The position numbers were made by a program, and so were the translations under genes. Source: Legionella sp. 515359 (GTDB lineage: Bacteria; Pseudomonadota; Gammaproteobacteria; Legionellales; Legionellaceae). Taken from it: 64,000 nt of DNA. Under the pieces are notes generated by a model, which saw only the letters and a program-made list of their open reading frames with translations, was not told where the DNA came from and searched no databases. The stretch covers positions 1-64,000 of the forward strand of contig JAPCYN010000014.1 in assembly GCA_025941565.1 (NCBI GenBank). The letters run 5' to 3'. This document shows, piece after piece, positions 55,230 through 64,000 of the stretch. Every line of letters begins with the position of its first letter. The first letter of the stretch is position 1.

Positions 55230-56141
55230 ATGTACAGTAAATATCCTCAATTTTTCCAAAATGAAAAAGAGACATCTCGTTCAAGCATTCAGTTTTTTAA
55301 CGTGATAGAAACACCATCAACAATCCGTGATTTGTATCGTGGTATTGATAACCTTTCGTCTGTAATTTTTGGTTTACCTACCCTCCTTGTTGGAATTTTT
55401 GGTAGGATCTATCCGGAAGTGATTACAATTGAACAGATTAAACAGCATAAATTAACGAATCTATCCAATGATTATCATATGGTAAGTATGTCTGAAAATC
55501 TTCAAGTTGCATTTGATTGGGGACAAGGATGCTTTATTACAATTGATCCCACCCTTTTCCGTAAGTTTACGGTGGATATTCATGCAACATATCGTAAAAA
55601 TGATCTCAATCTTCCCGGTCGGATGGAGCGAGAAACAGAGCATGTAGCCTTGGCTGTTCCCTATTGCAGCATAAAAAAAATAACCATTAAAAATAAAGAA
55701 GTGAATAACCCCTTCTACTTAGCTATTTCCAGTAATAATCAAGAAGCGATACAAGTATTCAATGGCATCTACTGTCAACTTGTTTCACTTTTAAGAAATA
55801 AATACACGCAGAAACTCGACGATACTGAAGAGAAATTAGCGCTCCAAGAATATATTACGGCCTATCTTCAATTTTATGATAAATACAGCGGAGTCGACAA
55901 TCCATTTAACAAAACCCTTCAAGAGTTGGTTGAGCTTCATCCAGAATTTATGGAGTACTTTTTCCAATTAAATCCTCAACACTCTAAATCTGGATTAATG
56001 AGCGAACACGCGATCATTGCGTCGGATAACCTATTTAAAGAACACTATTATACTCAATCGCTCGATGATTCTTTATCACATAGATCAAAAGAGGCAATAA
56101 CCTGTTACGATGATGATTGGGCACGACCATGTTATGAGTAA
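55230..56141 (+). CDS. Unknown protein, effector candidate
   Basis: This 303-residue protein is not recognised. It has a hydrophobic stretch (VIFGLPTLLVGIFGRIYPEV, about 50-70), then a mixed alpha/beta body and a helical, acidic C-terminal half. No signal peptide. The ATG at 55230 is preferred to upstream in-frame starts; AAGAAG lies about 9 bp before it. The tail is polar (SHRSKEAITCYDDDWARPCY). Its place among effector-like genes suggests Legionella-specific use. Confidence 0.5.
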   Translation: MYSKYPQFFQNEKETSRSSIQFFNVIETPSTIRDLYRGIDNLSSVIFGLPTLLVGIFGRIYPEVITIEQIKQHKLTNLSNDYHMVSMSENLQVAFDWGQGCFITIDPTLFRKFTVDIHATYRKNDLNLPGRMERETEHVALAVPYCSIKKITIKNKEVNNPFYLAISSNNQEAIQVFNGIYCQLVSLLRNKYTQKLDDTEEKLALQEYITAYLQFYDKYSGVDNPFNKTLQELVELHPEFMEYFFQLNPQHSKSGLMSEHAIIASDNLFKEHYYTQSLDDSLSHRSKEAITCYDDDWARPCYE

Positions 56142-56431
56142 TCCCAAGGAAACACTACATTTCCTCATTGGAATTGCAGACAGTTTTCTGCGATAACAGT
56201 AGAAATCGAATAAGTCCGAACTCGAGGCAAAAAAATCATTGCAGCAAGCACAGCCTTGCTTGCAACCCGTCTACATTGCTGACCCTGTTTACTGCGGTCG
56301 ATGTAAGCCAAGTATCAGCCTGAAAAAGTTCGTGAAGCGATAATCCAAATATTTTTCCATTTGAAAATAAAGAGGTTACTGTGGGAATATATCCGGCGAC
56401 ACAAGTTGGATCATATTATAAAGAGGATTAT
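56142..56431. other. Intergenic region before the adenosine-deaminase-family gene
   Basis: About 290 bp. It includes an alternative GTG start (56381) preceded by AGAGG for the next gene. No promoter pair or repeat is convincing. Confidence 0.3.
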
Positions 56432-57916
56432 ATGCAAGAACGTTTTTTTAAGGAACCCAACGCTGAGTTTTCAATTTCACTCCCCTTGTTGAGTCAGGAA
56501 GATTTAAACCATTTACAGACTTTATGTGATGAAGGGATTGATATAAATACAATGCTTATTCATAAAATGCCTAAAACAGATTTGCATGTTCACGCTGAGG
56601 CAGGCTTTTTGATCGATATTGAATTAGCCAAAATAATAGCAGACCGTAATAACATGCCTTTTCCAGATGACTTAGTCAACGAACAAACCCAGCAATGGAA
56701 ATTTACTGGTTCGGATAATCTTGATCAATTTGTCAAAGACTTTCGCCGTATTTCAAATCTTTTGCAAACGCCACAAGATATCGAAGACATTACTTATGTA
56801 TTTTATAAATACTGTTATGAACATAATGTCATCTTCGCTTTGCCAGGAATTTCCTGGGTTCAGTGTAAAGAGCAAATGACTTTTGTTGCATTTAACCAAG
56901 CTTATAATCGCGGTATTGCCCGCGGTATTAAGGAGTTTGGTGACATCACCACTTTAAGGTTACGCTATTATCAGGAACGGCATATAGACTCAGAAGAATT
57001 TCAGAAAATATGGGGCAGCATTCAACAATATCCCAATCCCATGATAACAACGATAGGTCTTGCCGGATCAGAAGATGGTTTTCCGTTAGATAATTTTTTT
57101 GAATTTTTTGAATCACTCAATCATTTTAGACAAACAACGGGCAATCCCTGGTATTTTCTTACGGCCCATGTGGAGCCGGAAGCCCCCGAACACACTCTGG
57201 AAGTTGCAAGAAATTATCTTGATTGGTTTGCCCATGGAAGAAATATTGCAGATTATCCCAAACTCCAAAAAACACTTAAAGGTGCCGGCATGACCCTTGA
57301 AATATGCCCTTTAAGTGATACCGCATTTTTTCCAAAATCCATTCCAAATTTACACGCTCATACTCAGTTTCAAACTTTATTTAAAGAAGAAATGATATCC
57401 TTAAACTCGGATGATCCTGCATTTTGTGGAACAATTGATGAAGTATATCAGTCTGTTTTCAAAGCACTTGACTGTGACATGGCACTTTTATTTCGATGCA
57501 CCTATAACGGCTTATTTCCAATGGCAAGCAGCACATTAGAAACGATGCGTTGTTATGACCCAGAAACTTATCAAACCCACATGTTGATCCTCAAAAACGG
57601 CATGTTAAAGCTTCAATTTTTTGAAACATATTGTCATTTATTACAAGAAATTAGAACGATAGATGATGAGCATCGCGAACTAAAAAAACAAATTTTGGGA
57701 ATTAGCTTACACACTCCGATAAGTGAATTAAATCGTCTCTCATCACCTCTTTTGAAAATAGGAAAAGAGACCCACATCACCTCATTAATAGAGATAAAAC
57801 AAGAAATTATTAGGACGGCTAAAGTATTAGAAACGAAAACCTTGCACGCCATAGAACAGTTTGAACAGGATTATCCTCTCTCCCAAGAGCACGATATCAC
57901 CTGTCTTGAAATATGA
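56432..57916 (+). CDS. Adenosine-deaminase-family metal-dependent hydrolase
   Basis: This 494-residue protein has the ADA/ADGF pattern: metal ligands H52-V-H54 in KTDLHVHAEAG, AHVEPEAPEHTLEVA where ADA has HAGE, FAHGRNI, EICPLSDTAF (ADA: E-x-C-P-x-S), and SLNSDDPAFCGT with metal Asp. ADA enzymes deaminate adenosine, and growth-factor-like members may be secreted. The HVEPE variant suggests another substrate. GAGGA lies 4 bp before ATG 56432; a GTG at 56381 (17 residues more) also has a ribosome site. Confidence 0.75.
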   Translation: MQERFFKEPNAEFSISLPLLSQEDLNHLQTLCDEGIDINTMLIHKMPKTDLHVHAEAGFLIDIELAKIIADRNNMPFPDDLVNEQTQQWKFTGSDNLDQFVKDFRRISNLLQTPQDIEDITYVFYKYCYEHNVIFALPGISWVQCKEQMTFVAFNQAYNRGIARGIKEFGDITTLRLRYYQERHIDSEEFQKIWGSIQQYPNPMITTIGLAGSEDGFPLDNFFEFFESLNHFRQTTGNPWYFLTAHVEPEAPEHTLEVARNYLDWFAHGRNIADYPKLQKTLKGAGMTLEICPLSDTAFFPKSIPNLHAHTQFQTLFKEEMISLNSDDPAFCGTIDEVYQSVFKALDCDMALLFRCTYNGLFPMASSTLETMRCYDPETYQTHMLILKNGMLKLQFFETYCHLLQEIRTIDDEHRELKKQILGISLHTPISELNRLSSPLLKIGKETHITSLIEIKQEIIRTAKVLETKTLHAIEQFEQDYPLSQEHDITCLEI

Positions 57917-57998
57917 TGCAAAACAGCCACCGCAATCCAGCAAAGTAGGTTAGGTCAAAATCCCCCCCTTCCCTACCTTGCTTGCTTACTTGCTGAGT

Positions 57999-58925
57999 CT
58001 AAAACAGATACTGCAGACCAAGAGCGAGGGTATAGTTTTTATTGGATAAACCCGCCGAGTTACTGTCGTGCTCGTGGTAGCCCGTATCGTTATCGATTAT
58101 TTCGGTATCTGCTCGCCCATTAGAATAATGATTGTAGGAGGCTTCAACAAAAATTTTCGCGTTACGGGTTACAAAGTAGCCCGAATTAATCGTTGCAGCA
58201 TAATATTTGGAGTGAGTTCCGCGTTCTGTGAACGTTAGATTGCGGGCATAATGCTCATCATGATCTTGCGCTGAAACCCAATCACTAAATTTTAAAAGAG
58301 CATTAAATTCAAAATTATTGATGAAATATTTCCCAGCCAGCCCCACATAAGGAGCTCTAAATTTTTGTTGGTATCCAATTCCAGGCTGATTGCCAGGAAA
58401 ACAACCTGTCTCAGTTCCATTGTTATATTGATAACAGCCACCCGTTGCACGCCAGCTAAAGGAATCCCATTGATAACCAGCTGCCAGACCGAGTTTGTAG
58501 CTTTGTTTTTGCATCAGCCAAGCCCTTAAGCTCAGATCCAATTCATTGGCGTAGTTTAGATGCGTGTTTTCATGATGGGACCAATCCGTCCAACTTTTTT
58601 GATTGGGATCGAACCAGTCATAGTCATCCATGGCGGCCTTATTTTTTGCCAAGGTTATCCAGCCTCTCCCATTAATGCTAAGCCAAGCCAGGAAATCATA
58701 ATTTAATTCCCCGTTTATTATTGCAGCATTTTTTATATGCCAATCCAGCTGGCTTAGTTTACTACCTGTCTCTGAATAATAAACATATTCGTGAGCCTTA
58801 CCTGACAAAACTCCTAAGGAAGTACTTAAAGACATACCATTCAAAATGTAATCAGCAGCATAAACGTCAAGAGCAAAAGTAAGTGATAAAGAGGTTAGAG
58901 CCAACATAACTATTTTATTTTTCAT
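57999..58925 (-). CDS. Omptin-family outer membrane protease
   Basis: This 308-residue protein has a signal peptide (cleavage about VYA-A, residue 23) and a ten-strand beta-barrel pattern ending in Phe. The catalytic residues of OmpT/Pla are present: D101 and D103 in DDYDWFD, and D223 and H225 in AQDHDEHY. Omptins cleave surface proteins and host plasminogen, and L. pneumophila has such a plasminogen activator. It stands alone. Paralogy to the L. pneumophila gene cannot be settled here. Confidence 0.9.
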   Translation of the reverse strand: MKNKIVMLALTSLSLTFALDVYAADYILNGMSLSTSLGVLSGKAHEYVYYSETGSKLSQLDWHIKNAAIINGELNYDFLAWLSINGRGWITLAKNKAAMDDYDWFDPNQKSWTDWSHHENTHLNYANELDLSLRAWLMQKQSYKLGLAAGYQWDSFSWRATGGCYQYNNGTETGCFPGNQPGIGYQQKFRAPYVGLAGKYFINNFEFNALLKFSDWVSAQDHDEHYARNLTFTERGTHSKYYAATINSGYFVTRNAKIFVEASYNHYSNGRADTEIIDNDTGYHEHDSNSAGLSNKNYTLALGLQYLF

Positions 58926-59382
58926 ATTGTTTCCTAGTTAGGGCCGGCAATCCGTGCAGCAAAGTGACTTAAAAAAGACCAATCGAATTATTGAGGCTCA
59001 TAATGACCTTGTCAAGAACACTATTAAAGGGTATTAATCACTAGGGATGGTAATCGAACAATTTCATGCTGCTTGATTGAGAAAGCGAGCGCAGAGTCCT
59101 ATATGGCTCTAAATTAGGTATTTCCTATGTGAAACACTGATAAGTTGATCATATTTCCTTAATATTAGTGCGATAAACTTAGTAGAGGAATAATAGAATG
59201 ATGCATAGGGCCAATTATGTAGCTGTGGAGTACATTGGGTAGGCGTACGATTTGTTCGTCCAGAGCATGACAGGACGCAGAACGCTTGTAGCCTTTAGCC
59301 CTTCAGGTAGCGAGTGAATTCCGGAAGTTTAAATGTTCGGGAATTTTTTAACGAAGTAGCGACACACTTGAGGAATAGTAGA
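58926..59382. other. Long intergenic region upstream of the large effector candidate
   Basis: About 457 bp without a gene. One CTTAATATT half-site (59158-59166) resembles half a PmrA box, but the second half is absent. The 3' end has GAGGA (59370-59374) as ribosome site for the gene at 59383. Confidence 0.35.
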
Positions 59383-62300
59383 ATGGCATTAAGTCAAGAA
59401 ATTGAAGAAAAAAGCCTAATAACCTTAACGGATCATTACAAAAAAAAATTAAACCCCAAAAAGGCAAAACTTCTCAAAGTGATTAATGCCCTGGCAGCAA
59501 GTCATAATGTGCGTTTAAGTGCTCAAAGCAATGAAGTGATAAAACTTGTTGGAGAACAACTTGAAAAGCCTTTTAATGAGTCTTCATTCTCAGATGCGGC
59601 TGCCTCTATTTACTCGATGATCATCGAGCAAATGGACCGCGAAACAGAAGAAAATAGACGTAGATATGCCACTAACAGTGGTTATGCTCAAAAATACATT
59701 CACCAGCGGAGCCTACGCGACCAATTACAAGATCATGATATGACCTTGTTAATGCCCAAATCTCATGGGAATATCGAAGTTCTAGGCATAGTCAACCGTT
59801 TCGACCGAGGCTCTATTGACGCGGTGCAAGAAGGCCTTGCTTTAGCCCTGAAAAATAAACAATTTCATCATATTTTTATTCCAATAGGTCCCGGTCATTG
59901 GCGTGGCTTTTATTTAACGAAACCCGTTGATGGCGGTAAATATCAGCTTGAACTATTTGACCCTTATGGCCCAAGTGGTGCCGCTGCAATCAAAGGAATT
60001 GCCCTGAATTTGTTAAAAAAATGTGGAATAAACGAGGATCAAATAACCATCAAGCTCACAGGCCCCCTTATTCCACAACAAGATGGATATGCCTGCGGAG
60101 ATTTTACCTGCGCCTACAGCCATAAAAAAATGCAAGAATTAGGCGCCAAAAAAACAGCTTATAACCAAGATATGATTACTGTATTGGATAGCGATGGCAA
60201 TCATAAAGACTCGCTGCGCCATGCAAGTCGAGAAGTATCCAAGGTATCGTCAGGACCCGAACAAATAGCGAAACAGGAAGAGTATACCGATAGGGAAAAA
60301 CGTGAATTTTTGACTCGATTAGGCCAAATATGTTCCGATCCCGATAAAATAGATAAAGCCGTTCTTGACCGAAAAATTGCCAAAATAGAGAGCATCTCTG
60401 GAACTGAATCTCAATACGCCTCTTTGCGCGAACTTGACGCTTATGGAGTATTTAATTCAGACGGTTCGATAAATAAAGATGTTGCAGACCAATATGGGAT
60501 AACGTTCGATGAGAGTCAAATTACAACGCGACTTAAATCGACCCGATTCAATCGCCTCTCAGCACGAGAAATGCTCATTTTTGAATCGGCTATTGGTACT
60601 GTAGAACACGAGTATGTGAACTCTCATCAGCCGAGTAAGGGATTGGCTAAAGCGTGTTTCGCTGATTTTTGGCCCTCCAATACATTTAAACTGCTTAAAA
60701 ATCACTTAAGCATGGAATTAACTGGTCCGGCCAGACAAATGTTAGGTGGAGGCTATTTTAAATTTAACGATACCAATATCTCAATTTCACCAGGACCTAA
60801 CTCCGCCAGATCGCTGACCGACCCTGAGCATCCAGAACTTTATGAAGAACAACATGATATCGCAGGATATTTAGACAATTTACTAAAAAATAATGTGGCT
60901 CATGTATTTGCCATGGGAAGAGTGCTTCCCTATTACCCACAAGAAGGTTTTGATAAAAGACTCATAGTAAAAAGAGAAATTATCGATGATTTCATTAATT
61001 ATTTCATACCCGATGCCAATGGACGTGTAAGACTTCCTGATATTCCTGAGCTTAAGGGCATCCATATTACTTCCCGTCCAATTCAAAAAATAGGGCGATT
61101 TATAACTTATGAAATCAGCATCAACGGACATAATCCCATCCAGGTACATCATTTTCCCATTCGGGATAAGCAGCCGCTGGAACTTACTCCAGAAGAATTG
61201 GCCTATGTTAAAAAAGTAGGTCAAACAACGCCTCCTGAACAAAACGTCCACACACATTGCCGTGGAGGCAAAGGACGCAGTGCTCAAATCGCCTATCTTT
61301 TGGCATCCTTGAATCCGAAATACAACCAACATAATCATGAGGCACGACTCGCTCAGATAAGAGCTGAAAAAACTTCTGCTGATGAGCCGAAATATTTTAT
61401 AGAAACGCCTCTACAGGAGGGTTATATTGAGGAAGTCGGGTACTCCATTCAAAAAGATTTGTCTTCTGAGGCGGCTCTTGAAGACGAAGATAGCGAAATT
61501 TATTTCATTTACGGTACTTTATTAAAACAGGAAATTGATAAACACCTTCAAGAGATTAATTTACCGAAGAAAGTATTGGTTAAAGATGAGGAAAAAAATC
61601 TTCTTGAGTTGATGGAAAAATATCAAGAGTTAACCTCCATTCCCCTTCATCAATTAAACGATTGGGTTGAACAGGTTTGTCAAAACCCCATTATTACTGA
61701 ATCAACGAAAAAATCATTAACTTCGATTCACAGCGCTACTGATTTTTTACTGCATGCATTTAAAGCATATAGGAACCTCAGTGAACTGGAATTATTTTTT
61801 GACTTACAGGCTCGCCATGGAGGCTATCAAGATATTCTTGATAGGTTGGCGTCTCTAACTCTTGAAATTACCCGTGACATCGCAAGCAGGGTAGACCAAG
61901 GGTTTATTACGCTTCAAGATGCTCAAATAGAACAGAGCCGATTAGAAAGAAATGAATCTTTATTTATCGCTCGTCTGCAAGATGCTTATTTAAAAAACTG
62001 GGAAAACATAACTGAAGAAGACAAAATAGCCTGCAAAGTTGAAGCAAGCGCCAATATTTCAGGAGCGATTGCTGGAATATTAGAAGCGCTGATACATCAC
62101 GACCCGAAAACATTCACCAAAGAAGAATTTAACAACTTACAAAGAAAATACTATCGATTTAAACAACGTCTTGAACTCCTCGAAGAAGCAGAACGCCATG
62201 ATGATTATCAGGTAGTTGATGCTGAATTGAAACAACGTATCAAAGTTGCAGAACAACTGTTTCTTTTAGGTTATGACTATTTTGAAGTAGAACCAGCAAG

Positions 62301-64000
62301 TATCATCGTAAAAATGAACTTGCTTTATCAACGCTTAAGTGAATTGAGTGCTGCGAATAAACTGAGTCAAGAAAAGTGGAATGAGTTAAAAGCACAGTTT
62401 ACTGCATTTAAAATCGTATTTGATGTTACAAAACCCGTTGAAATGGTTACTCCGGCCATTTTCTCCACTTTAGATAAATTATTTCAAGAACAAAGAGAAC
62501 AGATTAAAACCCTGCCTGAACTATTGAAAGTGGATGTTTTGCAAGTAAAACCAAGAGGAGAAAGTCTCGATGAATTTGTGGCTGGCTTAGGTTTTGCTCT
62601 ATTAGAGGCCGCATCCGAAAAACTCCCGCAAGAATATTATGGTGATGAGGCTAACGGTTTTTACGCCAAGGAAATCAATCAGTTATTAAATGTTATCAGT
62701 CAACTGGCTGATAGTTATAAAAAACCGGCTGAAAATGAAATCATTAAATTACATCAACCACGCGAAATCCCAACTGCAGAGGAATACGAAGCGGTTCGAC
62801 AACAGGTTATTGAATTGATTGCACAACATATTCCACCATTTCTGGTTACCACAACAGATAATAAAGTGCAGCCTGAAAACCCGAAAGTATCTGATCTCGA
62901 GAAGAAAGATAAACCTCTTCTTGATCCATCAATAGAACGACATCACAAATCAATGGATAATGCCTTAAGAATTAAAGCAATGCGCGATGCAGCTGTATCT
63001 GGAAAAGCTCGAGAAACTCGCGATGAAATTGCTTTTTTTGAATCGCGAGTCGAAAAGAACGTACCCAAAGGAATTAAGTATCCTAAACGTCCAAAACTCA
63101 TTGTAGTTGATGTGGATAATACACTCATCGCTTTGGGTGAAGATGTATTGAAACCCGTCGAAGACCTGATCAATTTACTAAACTATGCCAAGCAACAGGG
63201 TATAGAAGTCGCTCTGACCTCCAATCATACGCCCTCTCCAGATACTGAGGAGCAATATTCGATCACGAAATTAAGAACAATGATTGCGGAAGGAACAGGG
63301 ATTGACATCGCAAATATGTTGACCTTTTTAGATACAGCTCCTCTGTCTGGAGAAAAAGCAACAATAATCAAATATCTCGAAGAAAAAATCGCTCAATTAC
63401 AACAAGAAATTAAAACCTTAGAAAACCAGTTATCTACAGCAGAAGATGTAGAAGATGTACATGATGAAAAATATGAAAAAAATAAGGAAGAATTAAGAAA
63501 AGGAATCAATAGATTACAATCAGAAATTGATTCACTGAATGAGAAATCAGTTAAATTAACTTCAGATATATTCTTACATTTAGATGCCATACGACATTCT
63601 CATGCGTTTAAAAATCTGAATAATTATTATGAAGTGGTTGAAGGTCGTATTTTAAACGATTTTAAAAACCCTGAATTAACAAAAAATATAGGAATTAATG
63701 ATTTCGTAGAAAAAAAGGAACTTTGGGATGACTTATTTAATTTAGCAGAAGTTCTAATGGAGTCTGACTCACTTAAAGATCCCAAACCTTCATTACACAC
63801 TCTATTAAAAGACCTTATTTTTGATGCGGATAAACCTGAGCTTTTACAGAAAAAATATGGTGTTCTCCAACCACAGGAAGAAGCGCGACGAAGAAGGGTT
63901 AATGAAAATAAGAGATACTTTATAGAGCACCTTCCTCAAATTGAATCATTTTATCAAGGCCGTCTGGCTGCTCACAAATATCGGTATGAGAAAAAAGCTG
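59383..64000 (+). CDS. Very large multidomain effector candidate: Ulp1-like protease, PTP phosphatase, HAD phosphatase (partial, runs off the window)
   Basis: The frame is open from 59383 to the window end (at least 1539 codons), with GAGGA 8 bp before the ATG. Domain 1: a clan CE cysteine protease with H172 (PGHWRGFY), D193 (LFDPYG), Q232 and C238 (QQDGYACGDFT), the Q-to-C spacing of six seen in Ulp1. Domain 2: a protein tyrosine phosphatase (about 480-650) with YYPQEG, acid loop FPIRD595, and P-loop H625-C626-x5-R632-S. Helical region about 660-1200. Domain 3: HAD-like VVDVDNTLI (D1243, D1245) and motif II ALTSNHT, followed by a long coiled coil. Known Dot/Icm effectors use each activity singly. 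Confidence 0.75.
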   Translation, partial: MALSQEIEEKSLITLTDHYKKKLNPKKAKLLKVINALAASHNVRLSAQSNEVIKLVGEQLEKPFNESSFSDAAASIYSMIIEQMDRETEENRRRYATNSGYAQKYIHQRSLRDQLQDHDMTLLMPKSHGNIEVLGIVNRFDRGSIDAVQEGLALALKNKQFHHIFIPIGPGHWRGFYLTKPVDGGKYQLELFDPYGPSGAAAIKGIALNLLKKCGINEDQITIKLTGPLIPQQDGYACGDFTCAYSHKKMQELGAKKTAYNQDMITVLDSDGNHKDSLRHASREVSKVSSGPEQIAKQEEYTDREKREFLTRLGQICSDPDKIDKAVLDRKIAKIESISGTESQYASLRELDAYGVFNSDGSINKDVADQYGITFDESQITTRLKSTRFNRLSAREMLIFESAIGTVEHEYVNSHQPSKGLAKACFADFWPSNTFKLLKNHLSMELTGPARQMLGGGYFKFNDTNISISPGPNSARSLTDPEHPELYEEQHDIAGYLDNLLKNNVAHVFAMGRVLPYYPQEGFDKRLIVKREIIDDFINYFIPDANGRVRLPDIPELKGIHITSRPIQKIGRFITYEISINGHNPIQVHHFPIRDKQPLELTPEELAYVKKVGQTTPPEQNVHTHCRGGKGRSAQIAYLLASLNPKYNQHNHEARLAQIRAEKTSADEPKYFIETPLQEGYIEEVGYSIQKDLSSEAALEDEDSEIYFIYGTLLKQEIDKHLQEINLPKKVLVKDEEKNLLELMEKYQELTSIPLHQLNDWVEQVCQNPIITESTKKSLTSIHSATDFLLHAFKAYRNLSELELFFDLQARHGGYQDILDRLASLTLEITRDIASRVDQGFITLQDAQIEQSRLERNESLFIARLQDAYLKNWENITEEDKIACKVEASANISGAIAGILEALIHHDPKTFTKEEFNNLQRKYYRFKQRLELLEEAERHDDYQVVDAELKQRIKVAEQLFLLGYDYFEVEPASIIVKMNLLYQRLSELSAANKLSQEKWNELKAQFTAFKIVFDVTKPVEMVTPAIFSTLDKLFQEQREQIKTLPELLKVDVLQVKPRGESLDEFVAGLGFALLEAASEKLPQEYYGDEANGFYAKEINQLLNVISQLADSYKKPAENEIIKLHQPREIPTAEEYEAVRQQVIELIAQHIPPFLVTTTDNKVQPENPKVSDLEKKDKPLLDPSIERHHKSMDNALRIKAMRDAAVSGKARETRDEIAFFESRVEKNVPKGIKYPKRPKLIVVDVDNTLIALGEDVLKPVEDLINLLNYAKQQGIEVALTSNHTPSPDTEEQYSITKLRTMIAEGTGIDIANMLTFLDTAPLSGEKATIIKYLEEKIAQLQQEIKTLENQLSTAEDVEDVHDEKYEKNKEELRKGINRLQSEIDSLNEKSVKLTSDIFLHLDAIRHSHAFKNLNNYYEVVEGRILNDFKNPELTKNIGINDFVEKKELWDDLFNLAEVLMESDSLKDPKPSLHTLLKDLIFDADKPELLQKKYGVLQPQEEARRRRVNENKRYFIEHLPQIESFYQGRLAAHKYRYEKKA

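Noticed and set aside
59158-59166. PmrA box before the giant protein gene
   Set aside because: Only one CTTAATATT half-site is present, over 200 bp upstream, without the second half at 11 bp.
60201-63590. Several minus-strand frames of 60-151 codons
   Set aside because: They are antisense shadows of the long + frame, whose domain motifs all fall in one uninterrupted reading frame.
1-64000. CRISPR arrays, prophage, rRNA or tRNA genes
   Set aside because: No regularly spaced direct repeats of 25-40 bp, no phage structural genes, and no rRNA or full tRNA cloverleaf seen on either strand.

Overview
The window looks like chromosomal DNA of a Legionella species, probably not L. pneumophila itself. 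This is inferred from the AT-rich composition, from the many genes with no recognisable family but effector-like make-up (F-box, CaaX, SidE-type phosphodiesterase, Ulp1-like protease, acidic C-termini), and from family members typical of Legionella (short PEP carboxylase, isonitrile synthase, omptin, S53 peptidase). I saw no rRNA, tRNA, prophage or CRISPR array.

Layout. 0-7.4 kb: a two-gene HipT-type kinase toxin followed by a fused HipS-HipB-like antitoxin behind three evenly spaced operators, an organophosphate:phosphate antiporter (UhpC-like), a multi-pass membrane protein, an F-box protein ending in a CaaX box, and an unknown protein; four copies of a small GTTGGGTC hairpin lie between them. 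7.7-13.5 kb: TspO, a short divergent PEP carboxylase, an unknown protein and a LuxR-type regulator. 13.7-20.4 kb: a LysR regulator divergent from a tightly overlapping five-gene isonitrile biosynthesis operon (PvcA, PvcB, flavin monooxygenase, MFS exporter, ATP-grasp ligase). 20.7-29.5 kb: effector candidates (a Sel1-like protein, a 1271-residue protein with a SidE-type phosphodiesterase and possible ADP-ribosyltransferase), an acyltransferase-like protein, a small ORF with an 11-C tract, and a frameshifted gene. 29.8-36.7 kb: a DUF3142 exported protein with a lipoprotein-like partner, and a convergent two-gene unit for a secreted S53 peptidase and a beta-propeller protein. 36.9-47.8 kb: small proteins, a host-attachment-type protein, an IS3 remnant, a cupin, a VIT1-type transporter, an effector candidate behind a PmrA-box-like site, a Ca2+-type P-ATPase, a SagB-type nitroreductase, a candidate small RNA with its own promoter and terminator, and a thioredoxin-fold/DsbD-like membrane protein. 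48-55 kb: a second F-box protein and a SqrR/BigR-type ArsR repressor leading an operon of TolC, RND pump, DUF2892 protein and thioredoxin 2. 55-64 kb: an unknown protein, an adenosine-deaminase-family hydrolase, an omptin protease and, running off the right edge, a protein of more than 1500 residues with a Ulp1/SidE-DUB-like protease, a tyrosine-phosphatase domain and a HAD phosphatase domain.

The most promising systems are the isonitrile cluster with an ATP-grasp ligase, the protease-PTP-HAD protein at the right edge, the rearranged HipT/HipS-HipB module with its triple operator, and the persulfide-sensor-led efflux operon that lacks an adaptor protein. All functional statements come from reading the sequence and from remembered family motifs; no database search was possible.
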